Shown: positions 44,556-54,072 of the stretch, one piece after another
Layout: each line of letters opens with the position of its first letter
How positions within the stretch are numbered: the stretch's first letter is position 1
Position numbers and translations under genes: made by a program
The notes under the pieces: model-generated
Seen by the model: the letters and a program-made list of their open reading frames with translations, nothing else
Told to the model about the DNA's origin: nothing
The model's database searches: none
DNA from: Verrucomicrobiaceae bacterium
GTDB lineage: Bacteria > Verrucomicrobiota > Verrucomicrobiia > Verrucomicrobiales > Verrucomicrobiaceae
Length of the DNA: 60,554 nt
Assembly (NCBI GenBank): GCA_027487315.1
Contig: JAIYDW010000207.1
Span: 1-60,554 of the forward strand
Direction: 5' to 3'

Positions 44556-45437
44556 ATGTCTGATCCACCTCTCCCTTACTCCCTCTGGCAGGGCCTCCAG
44601 TTTGAATGGCTTTGGGTCTATCATGGCGACGTGCCGCGGGTGGAGACCTGGTCGGGCGACATCACCGTCCCTGCAGGATGGTTCTGGGTGGATTGCGGTT
44701 TAGTCCGGATTGAGGTCGAGGGTCGGCTCATTACGGTCCGACCCGGACAGGGGTTCTTCTCCGCGCCTGGAACTCGTCGTCAATGGTTCGCCACGGGCAC
44801 TCGACTGCTTTCTGTCGGCCTGCGTTGCCTGACATCAAAAGGTCTGCCGCTGTTCCGGGAGGGATTGAATCTCACGTCGGCTCGCTCCGCCTCTGAACCC
44901 CTTCGGAAAGCCACACTCACCCTGCTCCGGGCGGTGCACGGTCGGCGGCGGCGCGTCACCTTCCAGGAAGCCAGCGCGCCTATCGCACGTTCACTGGCTA
45001 CTTGGTGTGATCACGAGGCCGCTTTCCGCGAATGGTTCCGCAGCTATCTTCTCGCATTGCAGCGCCTGGGAGTGCGGACGACCGCTTCAACCTCCTGCGG
45101 CGACCCGCGTCTAGACCGTCTCCTCAATGCCCTCAGCGACTGGCCGTTAGATCAGCCTTTGCGACTCGCCGAAATCGCCCACCAGTCAGGCCTTGGAGAG
45201 CGGCGTGCACGAGACCTGCTCCGCGCCCGGCTCGGTCTCTCCCCTCATGCTTGGCAGGATCGGCGACGACTGGATTTCGCGCAATCCGCCCTCAAGGAGG
45301 ACTCTCCACCCATCAAAGAAATCGCCTTCGCTCTGGGTTTCCGTCACGCACCGCATTTCACGAGCTGGTTCAAGCGCGCCACAACCCTGACACCCTCGGC
45401 CTTCCGCGCTTCCCAACGCATTTTGGAGGCCGCCTGA
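44556..45437 (+). CDS. AraC-family transcriptional regulator
   Basis: About 293 residues. N-terminal cupin-like sensor (GWFWVDCGLVRIEVEGRLITV), then the double helix-turn-helix at about 190-290: PLRLAEIAHQSGLGERRARDLL and PIKEIAFALGFRHAPHFTSWFK, with the usual conserved residues. ATG 44556 is chosen because upstream sequence in the frame has no homology. Divergent from the 812-residue secreted protein. The sensor resembles sugar-responding AraC members, but the ligand is unknown. Confidence 0.82.
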   Translation: MSDPPLPYSLWQGLQFEWLWVYHGDVPRVETWSGDITVPAGWFWVDCGLVRIEVEGRLITVRPGQGFFSAPGTRRQWFATGTRLLSVGLRCLTSKGLPLFREGLNLTSARSASEPLRKATLTLLRAVHGRRRRVTFQEASAPIARSLATWCDHEAAFREWFRSYLLALQRLGVRTTASTSCGDPRLDRLLNALSDWPLDQPLRLAEIAHQSGLGERRARDLLRARLGLSPHAWQDRRRLDFAQSALKEDSPPIKEIAFALGFRHAPHFTSWFKRATTLTPSAFRASQRILEAA

Positions 45438-45446
45438 AGAAAAAGT

Positions 45447-45890
45447 GGGTCGGCCTTCATAAGCCGGATTCTGTTCCTCGGGCTTCGCAGCCTCTGGTGT
45501 GGTCATTTGTCTGTCAGACCGGATCACCCGGCCCTCTTCCTTGCCTTCGAGAAGGTTCAGAATGCGACTATTACCCGGAGTTATCCATCCCGCCGAAGCG
45601 AAACTTGCGGCCGAGCCGGCCTTTCCCCTGTTCTGTCTTGCACCACGTGGGGTTTGTCCTGCCTCCTTCCTTGCGGTTGGAGCGGTGAGCTCTTACCTCG
45701 CCTTTTCACCCTGGCCAGACAAAGCCTAAGCCCTGCCTGGTGGTATGTTTTCTGTGACACTTTCCGTTGCCCCGGCTTACGCCAAAGACCCCCGCGTTTT
45801 CACGCGGCACGTTGCTCTGCGGTGTCCGGACTTTCCTCTCGTCCGCAACCGACCGAAGCCTGCCCGACGAGCGACCACTCCGGCCGACCC
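45447..45890 (-). ncRNA. rnpB: RNase P RNA component (M1 RNA)
   Basis: The catalytic RNA of RNase P, transcribed leftward. The universal 5-prime core GAGGAAAGTCCGGAC and the 3-prime core ACAGAATCCGGCTTA are both present at the expected order and separation. The ends close with a perfect P1 helix: GGGTCGGCC at the 5-prime end (45890 to 45882) pairs with GGCCGACCC at the 3-prime end (45455 to 45447). The span of about 444 bases fits a bacterial type A RNA. A T-rich run just past the P1 end (45441-45444) may terminate transcription. It is convergent with the AraC gene. Confidence 0.95.
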
Positions 45891-45896
45891 ATGGGC

Positions 45897-45925
45897 ACCC
45901 TAGGACACGTTAGACAACCACGCAA
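45897..45925 (-). promoter_or_regulatory. Candidate sigma-70-type promoter of rnpB
   Basis: TTGCGT (45925 to 45920) and TAGGGT (45902 to 45897) are separated by exactly 17 bases, and the -10 box lies six bases before the mapped P1 5-prime end. Both boxes are only partial matches, but spacing and position are right for a stable-RNA promoter. Confidence 0.5.
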
Positions 45926-45969
45926 CACGAAGACGCTTCTGCCATGCGAGCTCCGAGAGAACGTTCGCG

Positions 45970-47415
45970 CTATGCGATAATCCCCTTCACCGGATGGCCA
46001 TGCACATCTGTCAGACGAAACTGGCGCCCCTGGTAGCGGTAGGTGAGCGCTTCGTGATTGATGCCGCAAAGCTGCATGATCGTGGCCTGCATGTCATGGA
46101 TGTGCACCGGGTCTTTGGTGATGTTCCAGGCAAAGTCATCGGTCTCACCGACCACCGTGCCTGCCTTAACCCCACCACCGGCCAGCCACATGCTGTAAGC
46201 GCGGCCAAAGTGATCCCGGCCATTCGGCTTCGCAGGATCTCCCTGACCGAAAGGTGTGCGACCAAACTCACCGCCCCAAACCACCAGCGTGTCACTCAGC
46301 AGTCCACGCTCCTTCAGGTCCATCACCAGCGCCGCACTCGGAGCATCCGTGTCCTGACACTGGGCCTCGAGCTGGGTGAAGAGATTGTTATGCTGATCCC
46401 AACCCGCATGCATGCACTGCACAAAGCGCGTCCCGCGTTCCAGCAGACGCCGGGCAATGAGACAGTTGTTGGCGAACGTTCCTTTCACCAGTGCATCCGG
46501 ACCATAGCGTGCGATCACGTGTTTGGGCTCATCCGAGAAGTCCAGCAGATCCGGAACACTCGCCTGCATCTTGTAAGACATCTCGTATTGGGCGATGCGC
46601 GTGTCGATCTCTGGATCACCGTAATCACTCAAATGCGCTTCATTCATCGCTCGGAGATCATCGAGCAAGGAGCGTCGCTGTTCGCGACTCATGCCTGGAG
46701 GATTCTGCAGATAAGGTACCGGATCACCGACATTGCGGAAGCGCACGCCTTGATAACGGCTCGGCAGGAAGCCGCTGCCCCAGTAGTAATCATAAAAAAG
46801 TTGGCCGCAGGTCTTGCCTTTATCTGAAGAGGTCATGGCCACAAAAGCCGGCAACTCACTGGAGTCACAGCCAAGCCCGTAACTCAACCAAGCCCCAAGA
46901 CTCGGGCGCCCCGGCACCTGAGCTCCCGTCATGAAAAAAGTCACCCCAGGCGCGTGATTCACGGCTTCCGTGTTCATTGAGCGCACCAGACAAATGTCAT
47001 CCGCAATGGACCCGATGTTCGGCAACATGGAACTCATCTCGATACCGCTTTTGCCATACCGCTTGTAGGGCTTGATCGGCGGCGTGATCGGCCATTTGGC
47101 ATAGCTGGCTGACATCGTTGAAAGCCGTGTTGCTCCTCGAACACTCGCCGGGATGTCCTGCATGGCCATCTTCTGCAGCATCGGCTTCGGGTCGTAGAGA
47201 TCCACATGCGACGGACCGCCGCCCTGCCACAAACAGACCACTCGCTTCGCTTTGGGCGCAAAATGCGGCAAATCAGGAAGGCCGGGCACATTGGCCGTCG
47301 CCGTTCGCTCACCAAGCAAGGACGCCAGCGCAATGCCGCCAATGCCCTGCGCCGCATTGCCAAAAAGCTGACGCCGGGTGACGCGCTGTTGATTGAGAAG
47401 AAGTTCGTGATGCAT
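45970..47415 (-). CDS. DUF1501 Tat-exported protein
   Basis: 481 residues. The N-terminus carries a twin-arginine-type signal (VTRRQLFGNAAQGIGGIALASLL). The alkaline-phosphatase-like core has LWQGGGPSHVDLYDPKP, FFMTGAQVPGRPSLGAW, HAGWDQHNN and VVWGGEFGRTPF. DUF1501 proteins are nearly always adjacent to DUF1549/DUF1553 genes, as here (20 bases downstream of the PSCyt gene). Their joint role is unknown. The promoter of rnpB lies just after its stop. Confidence 0.87.
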   Translation of the reverse strand: MHHELLLNQQRVTRRQLFGNAAQGIGGIALASLLGERTATANVPGLPDLPHFAPKAKRVVCLWQGGGPSHVDLYDPKPMLQKMAMQDIPASVRGATRLSTMSASYAKWPITPPIKPYKRYGKSGIEMSSMLPNIGSIADDICLVRSMNTEAVNHAPGVTFFMTGAQVPGRPSLGAWLSYGLGCDSSELPAFVAMTSSDKGKTCGQLFYDYYWGSGFLPSRYQGVRFRNVGDPVPYLQNPPGMSREQRRSLLDDLRAMNEAHLSDYGDPEIDTRIAQYEMSYKMQASVPDLLDFSDEPKHVIARYGPDALVKGTFANNCLIARRLLERGTRFVQCMHAGWDQHNNLFTQLEAQCQDTDAPSAALVMDLKERGLLSDTLVVWGGEFGRTPFGQGDPAKPNGRDHFGRAYSMWLAGGGVKAGTVVGETDDFAWNITKDPVHIHDMQATIMQLCGINHEALTYRYQGRQFRLTDVHGHPVKGIIA

Positions 47416-47434
47416 GTCGGTAAGGGATCGGGTT

Positions 47435-49963
47435 CTATTCGCGAGTCAGGGCTTCGTCGAGATTGAGTAAAATCAGGCACACCGCCGTGAACGCAGCATG
47501 CTCAACAGGATTAAGTTTTTCATTCTTGGGCGCTGAGCCAATGGCAACCACTTCAGCCGCCGCCGCCGGGTCGGCCTGATAAATGGCCAATTGCTTGTCA
47601 AAGGCTTTGCCCAGCAAGGCCCGATCTCGATCTGCCAGCGAACGACCCAGAACACGGCGGAAGGCATAACTCAAGCGCTCATCCGTATTCTTGGCCGCCT
47701 CCATGCTGCGTGCTGCGAGCACTCGCGCCGCCTCAGCCCATGTCGGATCATTCAGCGTTGTCAGAGCATGTAGCGGTGTGTTGGTGATGTTCTGGCGCAC
47801 CTTGCAAACCTGACGGTTCGCAGCGTCGAACATGTTTGCAGGCCCCACCGTCCGCCGCCAAAACGTGTAAAGACTGCGGCGATACAAGTCCTTGCCGCTT
47901 GAAGTCGGGTAAGTGAAGTCGCGTTCTTTGGTGATGGCAAGCGACTCCCAAATTTGATCAGGCTGATAGGGATAAACGGGGGCTCCTCCAACCCGGTCAT
48001 CCAGCAGACCACTTGCCCCCAATGCCACGTCGCGCAGGATCATCGAAGGCATGCGGACTCGAGCACCACGGGCCAGCAGTCGATTCTCAGGATCCATCTG
48101 CACCAACTCCCGACTCACCTTGCTGCTCTGGCGATAAGTCGCGCTGGTGACGATGAGGCGATGCAGATGCTTCATGCTCCAACCGCGCTCGCGAAACTCG
48201 ACAGCCAGCCAATCCAGCAGTGTCCCGTGCACTGGCACTTCACTCTGCACCCCCAAATCTTCGACCGTCTTCACAAGGCCCGTCCCAAACAATGTCTGCC
48301 ACATCCGATTTACCTGCACGCGAGCCGTCAGCGGATGATCGGGTTGGAACAGCCATTGGGCAAAGCCCAGCCGATTCTGAGGTGATCCCTTGGTTGCAGG
48401 CGGCAAAAAAGCCGGGGTCGTTCCGAAGACCTTCTCTTTTGGTTTCAGGTATTCGCCGCGATCCAAAATGAAGGTATCGCGCGGCTTGTCATCACGCATG
48501 ATCATTATCCTTGGGATGCGTTCATTCTTGAACGTGGTCAGCTGAGTCTTCAGATCCTCCGCTTGTTTGGACGGCGCATCAGTCACAGCGATCTTTGGCC
48601 ACACATCGCTTTCGAACGCAGCACGAAGACTCTTTTGAAGCTCATTTTTTTGGGCTTCCGTCCGCTTTTCAGCAGGAATGCGCAGCAAAGTCGTGATATT
48701 CGGACGCAGCGGACGATCCAGCCGACCCGCTTTCGTCTCAGGCGTCACTGCAGCCTCCCACGCAGCAAAAGCGAGATCCTTTTTGACCTTCACCTGCCCC
48801 TCAGCTTCCACCTTGGCGCGTTTGGCCTCGATCTCAGCCATCTCACGTTTGTTTTCCTCAGTGAGCATCTCCAGAAAGGGGGCAGCGACACGCTTGGCAC
48901 CGCCTCCACCCCCTGCGCGACCATCTTCGGAGACCTGATTGAAAATCGACATCAGGCTGTAGTAGTCGCGTTGGGTCATCGGATCATACTTGTGATCATG
49001 ACATTGCGCACAAGCCATGGTCAATCCCAGCCAGGTGGTTGAAGTGGTATCCACCCGATCAAACAAAATGTTGAAGCGCTGCTCCTCAGGGATGGCACCT
49101 CCTTCCCCATTGAGCAGGTGGTTCCGATTGAAGGCCGTGGCAATCATCTGCTCCTGCGAGGCATTCGGCAGCAGGTCACCCGCTAGCTGCTCAATGGAGA
49201 ATTGACTGTACGGCATGTCCGCGTTCAGCGCTTTCACAACCCAATCACGCCAGACCCATTGAAATGTGTCACCATCCTGCTGGAAGCCGTTGCTATCCGC
49301 ATACCGCGCTGCATCCAGCCAGGGCAAAGCCATGCGCTCCCCGTAGTGCTCCGATTTCAACAGCCTCTCCACCAGTTTGTCGTAAGCGTCAGGTGCCGTG
49401 TCCGCCACGAACGCATCCACATCCGCAGGTGACGGCGGCAGACCGATCAAATCCAGAGACAATCGACGAATCAGAGTGGCATTGTCCGCTTCAGGAGAGG
49501 GTTGAATTTTCTTAGCCTCCAGTTTCGCCAGGACGAACCGGTCAATCTCATTGCGCACCCACCCAGTCTGCTTCACTTCCGGTAGCGGTGCCTTCACAGG
49601 TGCCGTAAAGGTCCAATGCTTCTCATAGTTGGCCCCCTCAGCGATCCATTGCTTTAGCAGGGCCTTCTGTTCCTCCGTGAGCTTTCGATTCGACTTCGCC
49701 GGCGGCATCAATTCATCGGGTTCATGAGAAAAGAGCCTCGCAACCAGCTCGCTCTCTTCAGGCTTCCCGGGCACAAACGCCCCAAACTCAACCGCAGCCT
49801 CCCGCACATCCAGCCTCAGATCCGCCTTCCTTTTGTTCGGGTCCTGCCCATGACAATAAAAACAATTCTCCGCCAGGATAGGCCGGACGTCCTGATTGTA
49901 GGACACTTCCGCCAGCACAGCAAAAGTGGGTATCAGGGTAAAAGATGAAAGAACGAACTTCAT
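47435..49963 (-). CDS. PSCyt1-DUF1549-DUF1553 cytochrome-like protein
   Basis: 842 residues, exported. The start is ATG 49963: GGAGG precedes it by five bases, one of the best Shine-Dalgarno sequences in the window. Order: signal peptide, PSCyt1 with CxxCH (NCFYCHGQD, near residue 35), DUF1549/PSCyt2 with a second CxxCH (ACAQCHDHKYD, near 320) and the DUF1553/PSD1 domain from about 550 to the end (NRMWQTLFGTGLV). c-type haem would attach at the CxxCH sites. The partner DUF1501 protein is next downstream. Confidence 0.9.
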   Translation of the reverse strand: MKFVLSSFTLIPTFAVLAEVSYNQDVRPILAENCFYCHGQDPNKRKADLRLDVREAAVEFGAFVPGKPEESELVARLFSHEPDELMPPAKSNRKLTEEQKALLKQWIAEGANYEKHWTFTAPVKAPLPEVKQTGWVRNEIDRFVLAKLEAKKIQPSPEADNATLIRRLSLDLIGLPPSPADVDAFVADTAPDAYDKLVERLLKSEHYGERMALPWLDAARYADSNGFQQDGDTFQWVWRDWVVKALNADMPYSQFSIEQLAGDLLPNASQEQMIATAFNRNHLLNGEGGAIPEEQRFNILFDRVDTTSTTWLGLTMACAQCHDHKYDPMTQRDYYSLMSIFNQVSEDGRAGGGGGAKRVAAPFLEMLTEENKREMAEIEAKRAKVEAEGQVKVKKDLAFAAWEAAVTPETKAGRLDRPLRPNITTLLRIPAEKRTEAQKNELQKSLRAAFESDVWPKIAVTDAPSKQAEDLKTQLTTFKNERIPRIMIMRDDKPRDTFILDRGEYLKPKEKVFGTTPAFLPPATKGSPQNRLGFAQWLFQPDHPLTARVQVNRMWQTLFGTGLVKTVEDLGVQSEVPVHGTLLDWLAVEFRERGWSMKHLHRLIVTSATYRQSSKVSRELVQMDPENRLLARGARVRMPSMILRDVALGASGLLDDRVGGAPVYPYQPDQIWESLAITKERDFTYPTSSGKDLYRRSLYTFWRRTVGPANMFDAANRQVCKVRQNITNTPLHALTTLNDPTWAEAARVLAARSMEAAKNTDERLSYAFRRVLGRSLADRDRALLGKAFDKQLAIYQADPAAAAEVVAIGSAPKNEKLNPVEHAAFTAVCLILLNLDEALTRE

Positions 49964-50020
49964 GGTCACCTCCATAATACGCCACCTTTAACCCATTCTC
50001 TGTTACGAGGGTTCGTAAAG

Positions 50021-50662
50021 TCATGCCTCGGCTATTAACCGCTCAGCCACCGCTTTCGAGACGGCTGCCGTGGCGCAATTCACGTGGAGCTTGCGGTAAA
50101 TGCTGCGGGTGACGTAATCGGCGGTGTGGGGATTCAGGCCGGTGACTTCCGCGATTTGTTTTCGTGGCATGCCCGCAACCATGCATTTCAAGACCGACTG
50201 CTCCCGCTCATCCAATCCGTAGTCTTTCCTTGCAGGGGCAAGCTTGGCGAACATCGACAGAACGCGTGTGGCAATACGAGGGTTCATCGGCGAACCTCCG
50301 GCGATCGCTTGATCAATCGCGGTGATGACCTGGGCCATGGGCTCAGACTTCAACAGGTAGCCGGAGGCTCCGGCGCAGATGGCACCGAAAATTTTGTCGT
50401 CATCTTCAAAAACGGTCAGGATGAGAATGCTGGTCGTTGGTGCACGACTTTTAAGATGAGCGATGCCTTCGATGCCATTCATACCGGGCAGACCGACGTC
50501 CAAAAGGATGACCTCGGGTGCCGAGTCTTCATCAAGCGCCAGGATCGCATCTTCACAGTTCACAAAGGCCCGCACCCGATGTTCATGCGGCTTCATGCTG
50601 AGCGCACGCTCGGTGCCACGGCGAAAGGCGGCATTGTCTTCGATGATCCAAACGTGGGACAT
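50021..50662 (-). CDS. LuxR/NarL-family response regulator
   Basis: 213 residues. Receiver domain (1-120): DNAAFRRG acidic pocket, phospho-acceptor Asp in VILLDVGLPGMNG (near residue 54), LTVFEDDD, and Lys in YLLKSEP. LuxR helix-turn-helix (about 150-205): MPRKQIAEVTGLNPHTADYVTRSIYRKL. ATG 50662 is preferred as the receiver starts there. Six bases or so separate the extended frame from the sensor kinase gene upstream, so the pair is co-transcribed. Confidence 0.92.
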   Translation of the reverse strand: MSHVWIIEDNAAFRRGTERALSMKPHEHRVRAFVNCEDAILALDEDSAPEVILLDVGLPGMNGIEGIAHLKSRAPTTSILILTVFEDDDKIFGAICAGASGYLLKSEPMAQVITAIDQAIAGGSPMNPRIATRVLSMFAKLAPARKDYGLDEREQSVLKCMVAGMPRKQIAEVTGLNPHTADYVTRSIYRKLHVNCATAAVSKAVAERLIAEA

Positions 50663-50695
50663 GGTAAGCGGGGGTGATAAGGAACTCAAACTGAC

Positions 50696-52657
50696 CTATC
50701 TGAGCGGGCACTGCAGAGTTAGCGTCGTACCTTGATGGGTTGAGTGAATTTGGAAAGTGCCACCTAGCTGTTTCGCCCGTTCCCGAAGACTGCTAAGACC
50801 CACCCCGGCAGGCACGTTGGCGGGATCAAACCCTTTTCCGTTGTCTTGAATGACGAGTTCAAAGGTGGCCCCAACAGCTTGAGCCGAAAGTTCGACTTGG
50901 GTCGCTTTTGCATGTCGTAAAATGTTGGTGATGGATTCCTTGAAAAAGAGAAACACCTGCCTTCGCGATTCCTCCCGCCAAGCCGTGGGCAATTCCGATG
51001 CTGTGACTTTCCAACGCACCTCATGATTCGGCAGCAAGCGCTTCGCTACCCTCTGCAATTGCTCCATGAGATCAATCCCAGACTCCTGGCGAGCCCCAAC
51101 AAGCCAAAGCACTTCCCGCATCGCGTCCGTGGTCTCGTGAGCGATCCGGTTGATCTCCTTCCAGTCTTCCCGGTCATGCTCCGGCAACTCACTGATCACC
51201 GCTATCCCCGCAAGATTACTGCCAATCTCATCATGCATGTCACGAGCGAGCTGGTTGCGGAGTTGCTCCCGATCTCTCGCCTGTCGCCGACGAGAGCGAA
51301 GCATCGCCCCAAAACCCAGGATGACGATCCCCAAGGCGAAAACCGCAACCATCCAAACAAAGCGCTGCCTAGCCGCTCCACGCAAAACAATCGCTCGAGA
51401 TTCCAAGGTCTGCAGATCGCGCATCAACGATTGCCGCAGCTCCCATTGGTCAAGCCACTGTGGCAATTCCAACAGACGCCCATAGCTCACGTGCCCATCG
51501 GTGAGCAATGAAAGCGGGCGCATGACCTCCCGAACCCGATCTCCTGAAGACGTCGCCGATTTCCCCCGCGCTACGTTTTGGTCACCCGAATAAACCTCTA
51601 ACTCAGAGAGCGCAAAACTTTCAAATGCGTCAGGAGACTCCAGCATCGTGATTCTGACAAATCGTCCCGACACATCATGCAGTGGCAAGGTGACCGGATT
51701 GTTTCCAGGGTTAGGAAATCCGGTTTCAGCGGATTGAAAGACCGTGACCGAGTCCTGCATGGACTGCGTCCTCGCAACTTCGACCCGAAATTTGACCGGG
51801 AAGCGGAATCCCGGCACATCCGCCCCCTGTCGCGCATGCAAGGGATGCAGGCGGATCTCATCTATCCCATATTCAGCACTGAGATCCACTTGCATCCAAG
51901 GCTCCGCCACATCGGGCTGCTTGATCGCAAACAGCGCATCAAACTCCGGAACAAACGAGCGATCGATAGGAGGGCCGAGGGGAGTGCGTCCATCGGTCAT
52001 GTTCTGTGCGAGCCAACGCGGTGGCAGGTTGGTGCCTCTGAGATGATTTACCTTGGCATCGATAGCGATATTGCGGTTTCCCCGGAAGACCATCATCTCC
52101 GACAAAGCAAAGGTCCATCGACCCTCCACCTTCGCCATCGTGGGAATGGTCAGTCGCAGGTAGCGCGCCTTCATGCCAGGTGCGTGTACAACCACCGGAG
52201 CAGGTCCAAAAGGCACTGCATCCTCATTCAGCTGGACTTTGAGTGGTGTGAAGGTGGCGAAGTTCTCGTCGTCCGAAGCATCCAGGCGGTAGCGGGGCGG
52301 AAAGGCATAGGCGGATTGCGTGAGAGACTGGAAATCGACCACCGCAGGGACGAGAGCGACCAAATCAAATGCGAGAGAATCCCCCAAATCCAATTGCACA
52401 AAGGGCGACTCCGGAGGTGAATCAAGCAGCATGGTATGTTGCAGCCCAAACTCCGGCACCGTCTGCCCGATCATCGGTTCCCCCAGTGCCTCCAGGGTCG
52501 CCCGTTTCACATTGATCGCCGCATCCGTCTGACGCAGTTCCGCACTCAACCACTCCCACTCCGCCTCAGCAGGCGCGCACAGGGAAAAGAGCAGCAACAA
52601 TGGCAACAAACGGTTCACACTCTGATTTTGCGGTATCTCACCTCGCTGGCAACTCAC
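50696..52657 (-). CDS. Sensor histidine kinase with discoidin-like sensory region
   Basis: 653 residues. Signal peptide, then a periplasmic region with two discoidin (F5/8 type C)-like beta sandwiches (about 60-200, ending ALSEMMVFRG; and 230-360, ending ALSELEVYSG), a transmembrane helix near 433-453, the HisKA_3 dimerisation helix with DMHDEIGSNL (phospho-His), and the HATPase (ESITNILRHA N-box, DNGKGFD). Typical NarX/DesK-type kinase. Discoidin domains commonly bind glycans, so an oligosaccharide ligand is plausible. The start is a GTG; a second in-frame GTG 13 codons on (52618) opens the signal peptide more closely. Confidence 0.85.
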   Translation of the reverse strand: MSCQRGEIPQNQSVNRLLPLLLLFSLCAPAEAEWEWLSAELRQTDAAINVKRATLEALGEPMIGQTVPEFGLQHTMLLDSPPESPFVQLDLGDSLAFDLVALVPAVVDFQSLTQSAYAFPPRYRLDASDDENFATFTPLKVQLNEDAVPFGPAPVVVHAPGMKARYLRLTIPTMAKVEGRWTFALSEMMVFRGNRNIAIDAKVNHLRGTNLPPRWLAQNMTDGRTPLGPPIDRSFVPEFDALFAIKQPDVAEPWMQVDLSAEYGIDEIRLHPLHARQGADVPGFRFPVKFRVEVARTQSMQDSVTVFQSAETGFPNPGNNPVTLPLHDVSGRFVRITMLESPDAFESFALSELEVYSGDQNVARGKSATSSGDRVREVMRPLSLLTDGHVSYGRLLELPQWLDQWELRQSLMRDLQTLESRAIVLRGAARQRFVWMVAVFALGIVILGFGAMLRSRRRQARDREQLRNQLARDMHDEIGSNLAGIAVISELPEHDREDWKEINRIAHETTDAMREVLWLVGARQESGIDLMEQLQRVAKRLLPNHEVRWKVTASELPTAWREESRRQVFLFFKESITNILRHAKATQVELSAQAVGATFELVIQDNGKGFDPANVPAGVGLSSLRERAKQLGGTFQIHSTHQGTTLTLQCPLR

Positions 52658-52696
52658 TGCATGAATGAATTGTTACGAAATCGCGTAAGGGATGCT

Positions 52697-54070
52697 TCAG
52701 GGTTGAATGGAGGGCAGCCCCTCGATTTTGGCAGCCAATGCGTTCACCACATCCGCATGCTGAGCAGAAACCTCATGAAGTTCTTCGGGATCCGCATCGA
52801 GATCGTACAGCTCCCGATGGCCATCGCTCCAGTGATTATAACGCCAGCGGGCGGTGCGGACACTCTGTCCATAGAGTTTGGAGCTGCGGGTGACAAGGGA
52901 GTAGGCTTCCTCCTTCACGCTGACAGTCGGATTTGCTAAAATGGGAAGAAGGCTGACTCCCGCCGCTGCGTGCGGCATCTTCAATCCGCACAGGTCCGTA
53001 ATGGTCGGGTAAAGATCAACAAACTCGACGAGTGAACGGCTTACTTGAGCGCCTTTCATACCGGGCGCCGCAATGATCAGAGGAGCCCGACAGGCGCGCT
53101 CAAACAGGGTGTTCTTGTTCCACCAAAGACGCTCACCCGTATGATATCCGTGATCGCTCACAAAGATGACAATGGTTTTATCCCAGAGCTTTCTTTCATC
53201 CAAAACATCAAGAACGCGACCCAATTGGGCATCCATGAAAGTGGTGCCAGCGCAATACGCGCGGAGGAGTTCGCTCCAATCATGATCCTTCAGCTTAGCA
53301 AAGGCTTCCCCATAAGCTCCAAAGCCAACGGAATCCTTTCGGGCAGGCGTCATATCCGCGGGATCTTGCCAGGATCTGATTGAATCCATGGGATAGAGGT
53401 CGAAGTATTTTTTCGGTGCAATGAAGGGGTCATGAGGCTTCATGAATCCGCATCCGATGAACCAGGGCGCATCTCCCAATGCTTTGATCTTAGCCACAGT
53501 GGCTGCCGCAATCTGCCCATCGGGTTGATCCTCATCCGTGCCATCAGCCGCCCCCCACTGACACCAGTTTAAGGCACCTCCGGTGACATTGCGACCTTCA
53601 AGGATCTTTTTGCCAGTCTTCGTGGCTTCATAGGCCTGCGCTGTTTGCCAGGACATGCCCAAATCCATCCAAGCCTGCTTGGCCTGAACGTTTTTGCCGC
53701 CACCCAAATGAAAAAGCTTTCCAAACGCATGCGACTGCCAGCCAGTCATCTTGCAAAGCTGAGGTAGCGTCACGATATCCGGTAGTTTTTCGCGCAGCTT
53801 CAGGTCATTCCCGACAATGCCCGTTTGTTCGGCGCGTAGTCCAGTCATCATGGAGCTTCGACTCGGATTGCACACCGGGTATTGCACATAGGCACGCTCA
53901 AACGATGTGCCATGGGCACGCAGGCGATCCATATTGGGTGTCTTCACCAACTCTTTCGTGTAGGCTCCTCCAAAGTCACGGAAGTCGTCTGCCATGATAA
54001 GCAGGACGTTTGGCTGATCTGCTCCAGCGACGAGCAGAGGAAATAGAGCTAGAATGAGAAGTAGTTTCAT
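52697..54070 (-). CDS. Sulfatase, iduronate-2-sulfatase-like
   Basis: 457 residues, exported (KLLLILALFPLLVAGADQP). MADDFRDF (metal), the maturation motif CNPSR in YPVCNPSRSSMMTGL, FGKLFHLGG (a GK-x-x-H variant) and FVSDHGYHTGERLWWNK give a complete S1 active site, in the style of iduronate-2-sulfatase or choline-sulfatase-type members. ATG 54070 is chosen because the upstream in-frame GTG overlaps the preceding gene. It lies two bases after the PhoPQ-related hydrolase stop, so the two are cotranscribed. Confidence 0.88.
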   Translation of the reverse strand: MKLLLILALFPLLVAGADQPNVLLIMADDFRDFGGAYTKELVKTPNMDRLRAHGTSFERAYVQYPVCNPSRSSMMTGLRAEQTGIVGNDLKLREKLPDIVTLPQLCKMTGWQSHAFGKLFHLGGGKNVQAKQAWMDLGMSWQTAQAYEATKTGKKILEGRNVTGGALNWCQWGAADGTDEDQPDGQIAAATVAKIKALGDAPWFIGCGFMKPHDPFIAPKKYFDLYPMDSIRSWQDPADMTPARKDSVGFGAYGEAFAKLKDHDWSELLRAYCAGTTFMDAQLGRVLDVLDERKLWDKTIVIFVSDHGYHTGERLWWNKNTLFERACRAPLIIAAPGMKGAQVSRSLVEFVDLYPTITDLCGLKMPHAAAGVSLLPILANPTVSVKEEAYSLVTRSSKLYGQSVRTARWRYNHWSDGHRELYDLDADPEELHEVSAQHADVVNALAAKIEGLPSIQP

Positions 54071-54072
54071 GA

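Noticed and set aside
45032-45688. Long plus-strand frame over the AraC 3-prime half and rnpB
   Set aside because: It overlaps a confident AraC helix-turn-helix domain and the RNase P RNA core; its translation is low complexity with no family.
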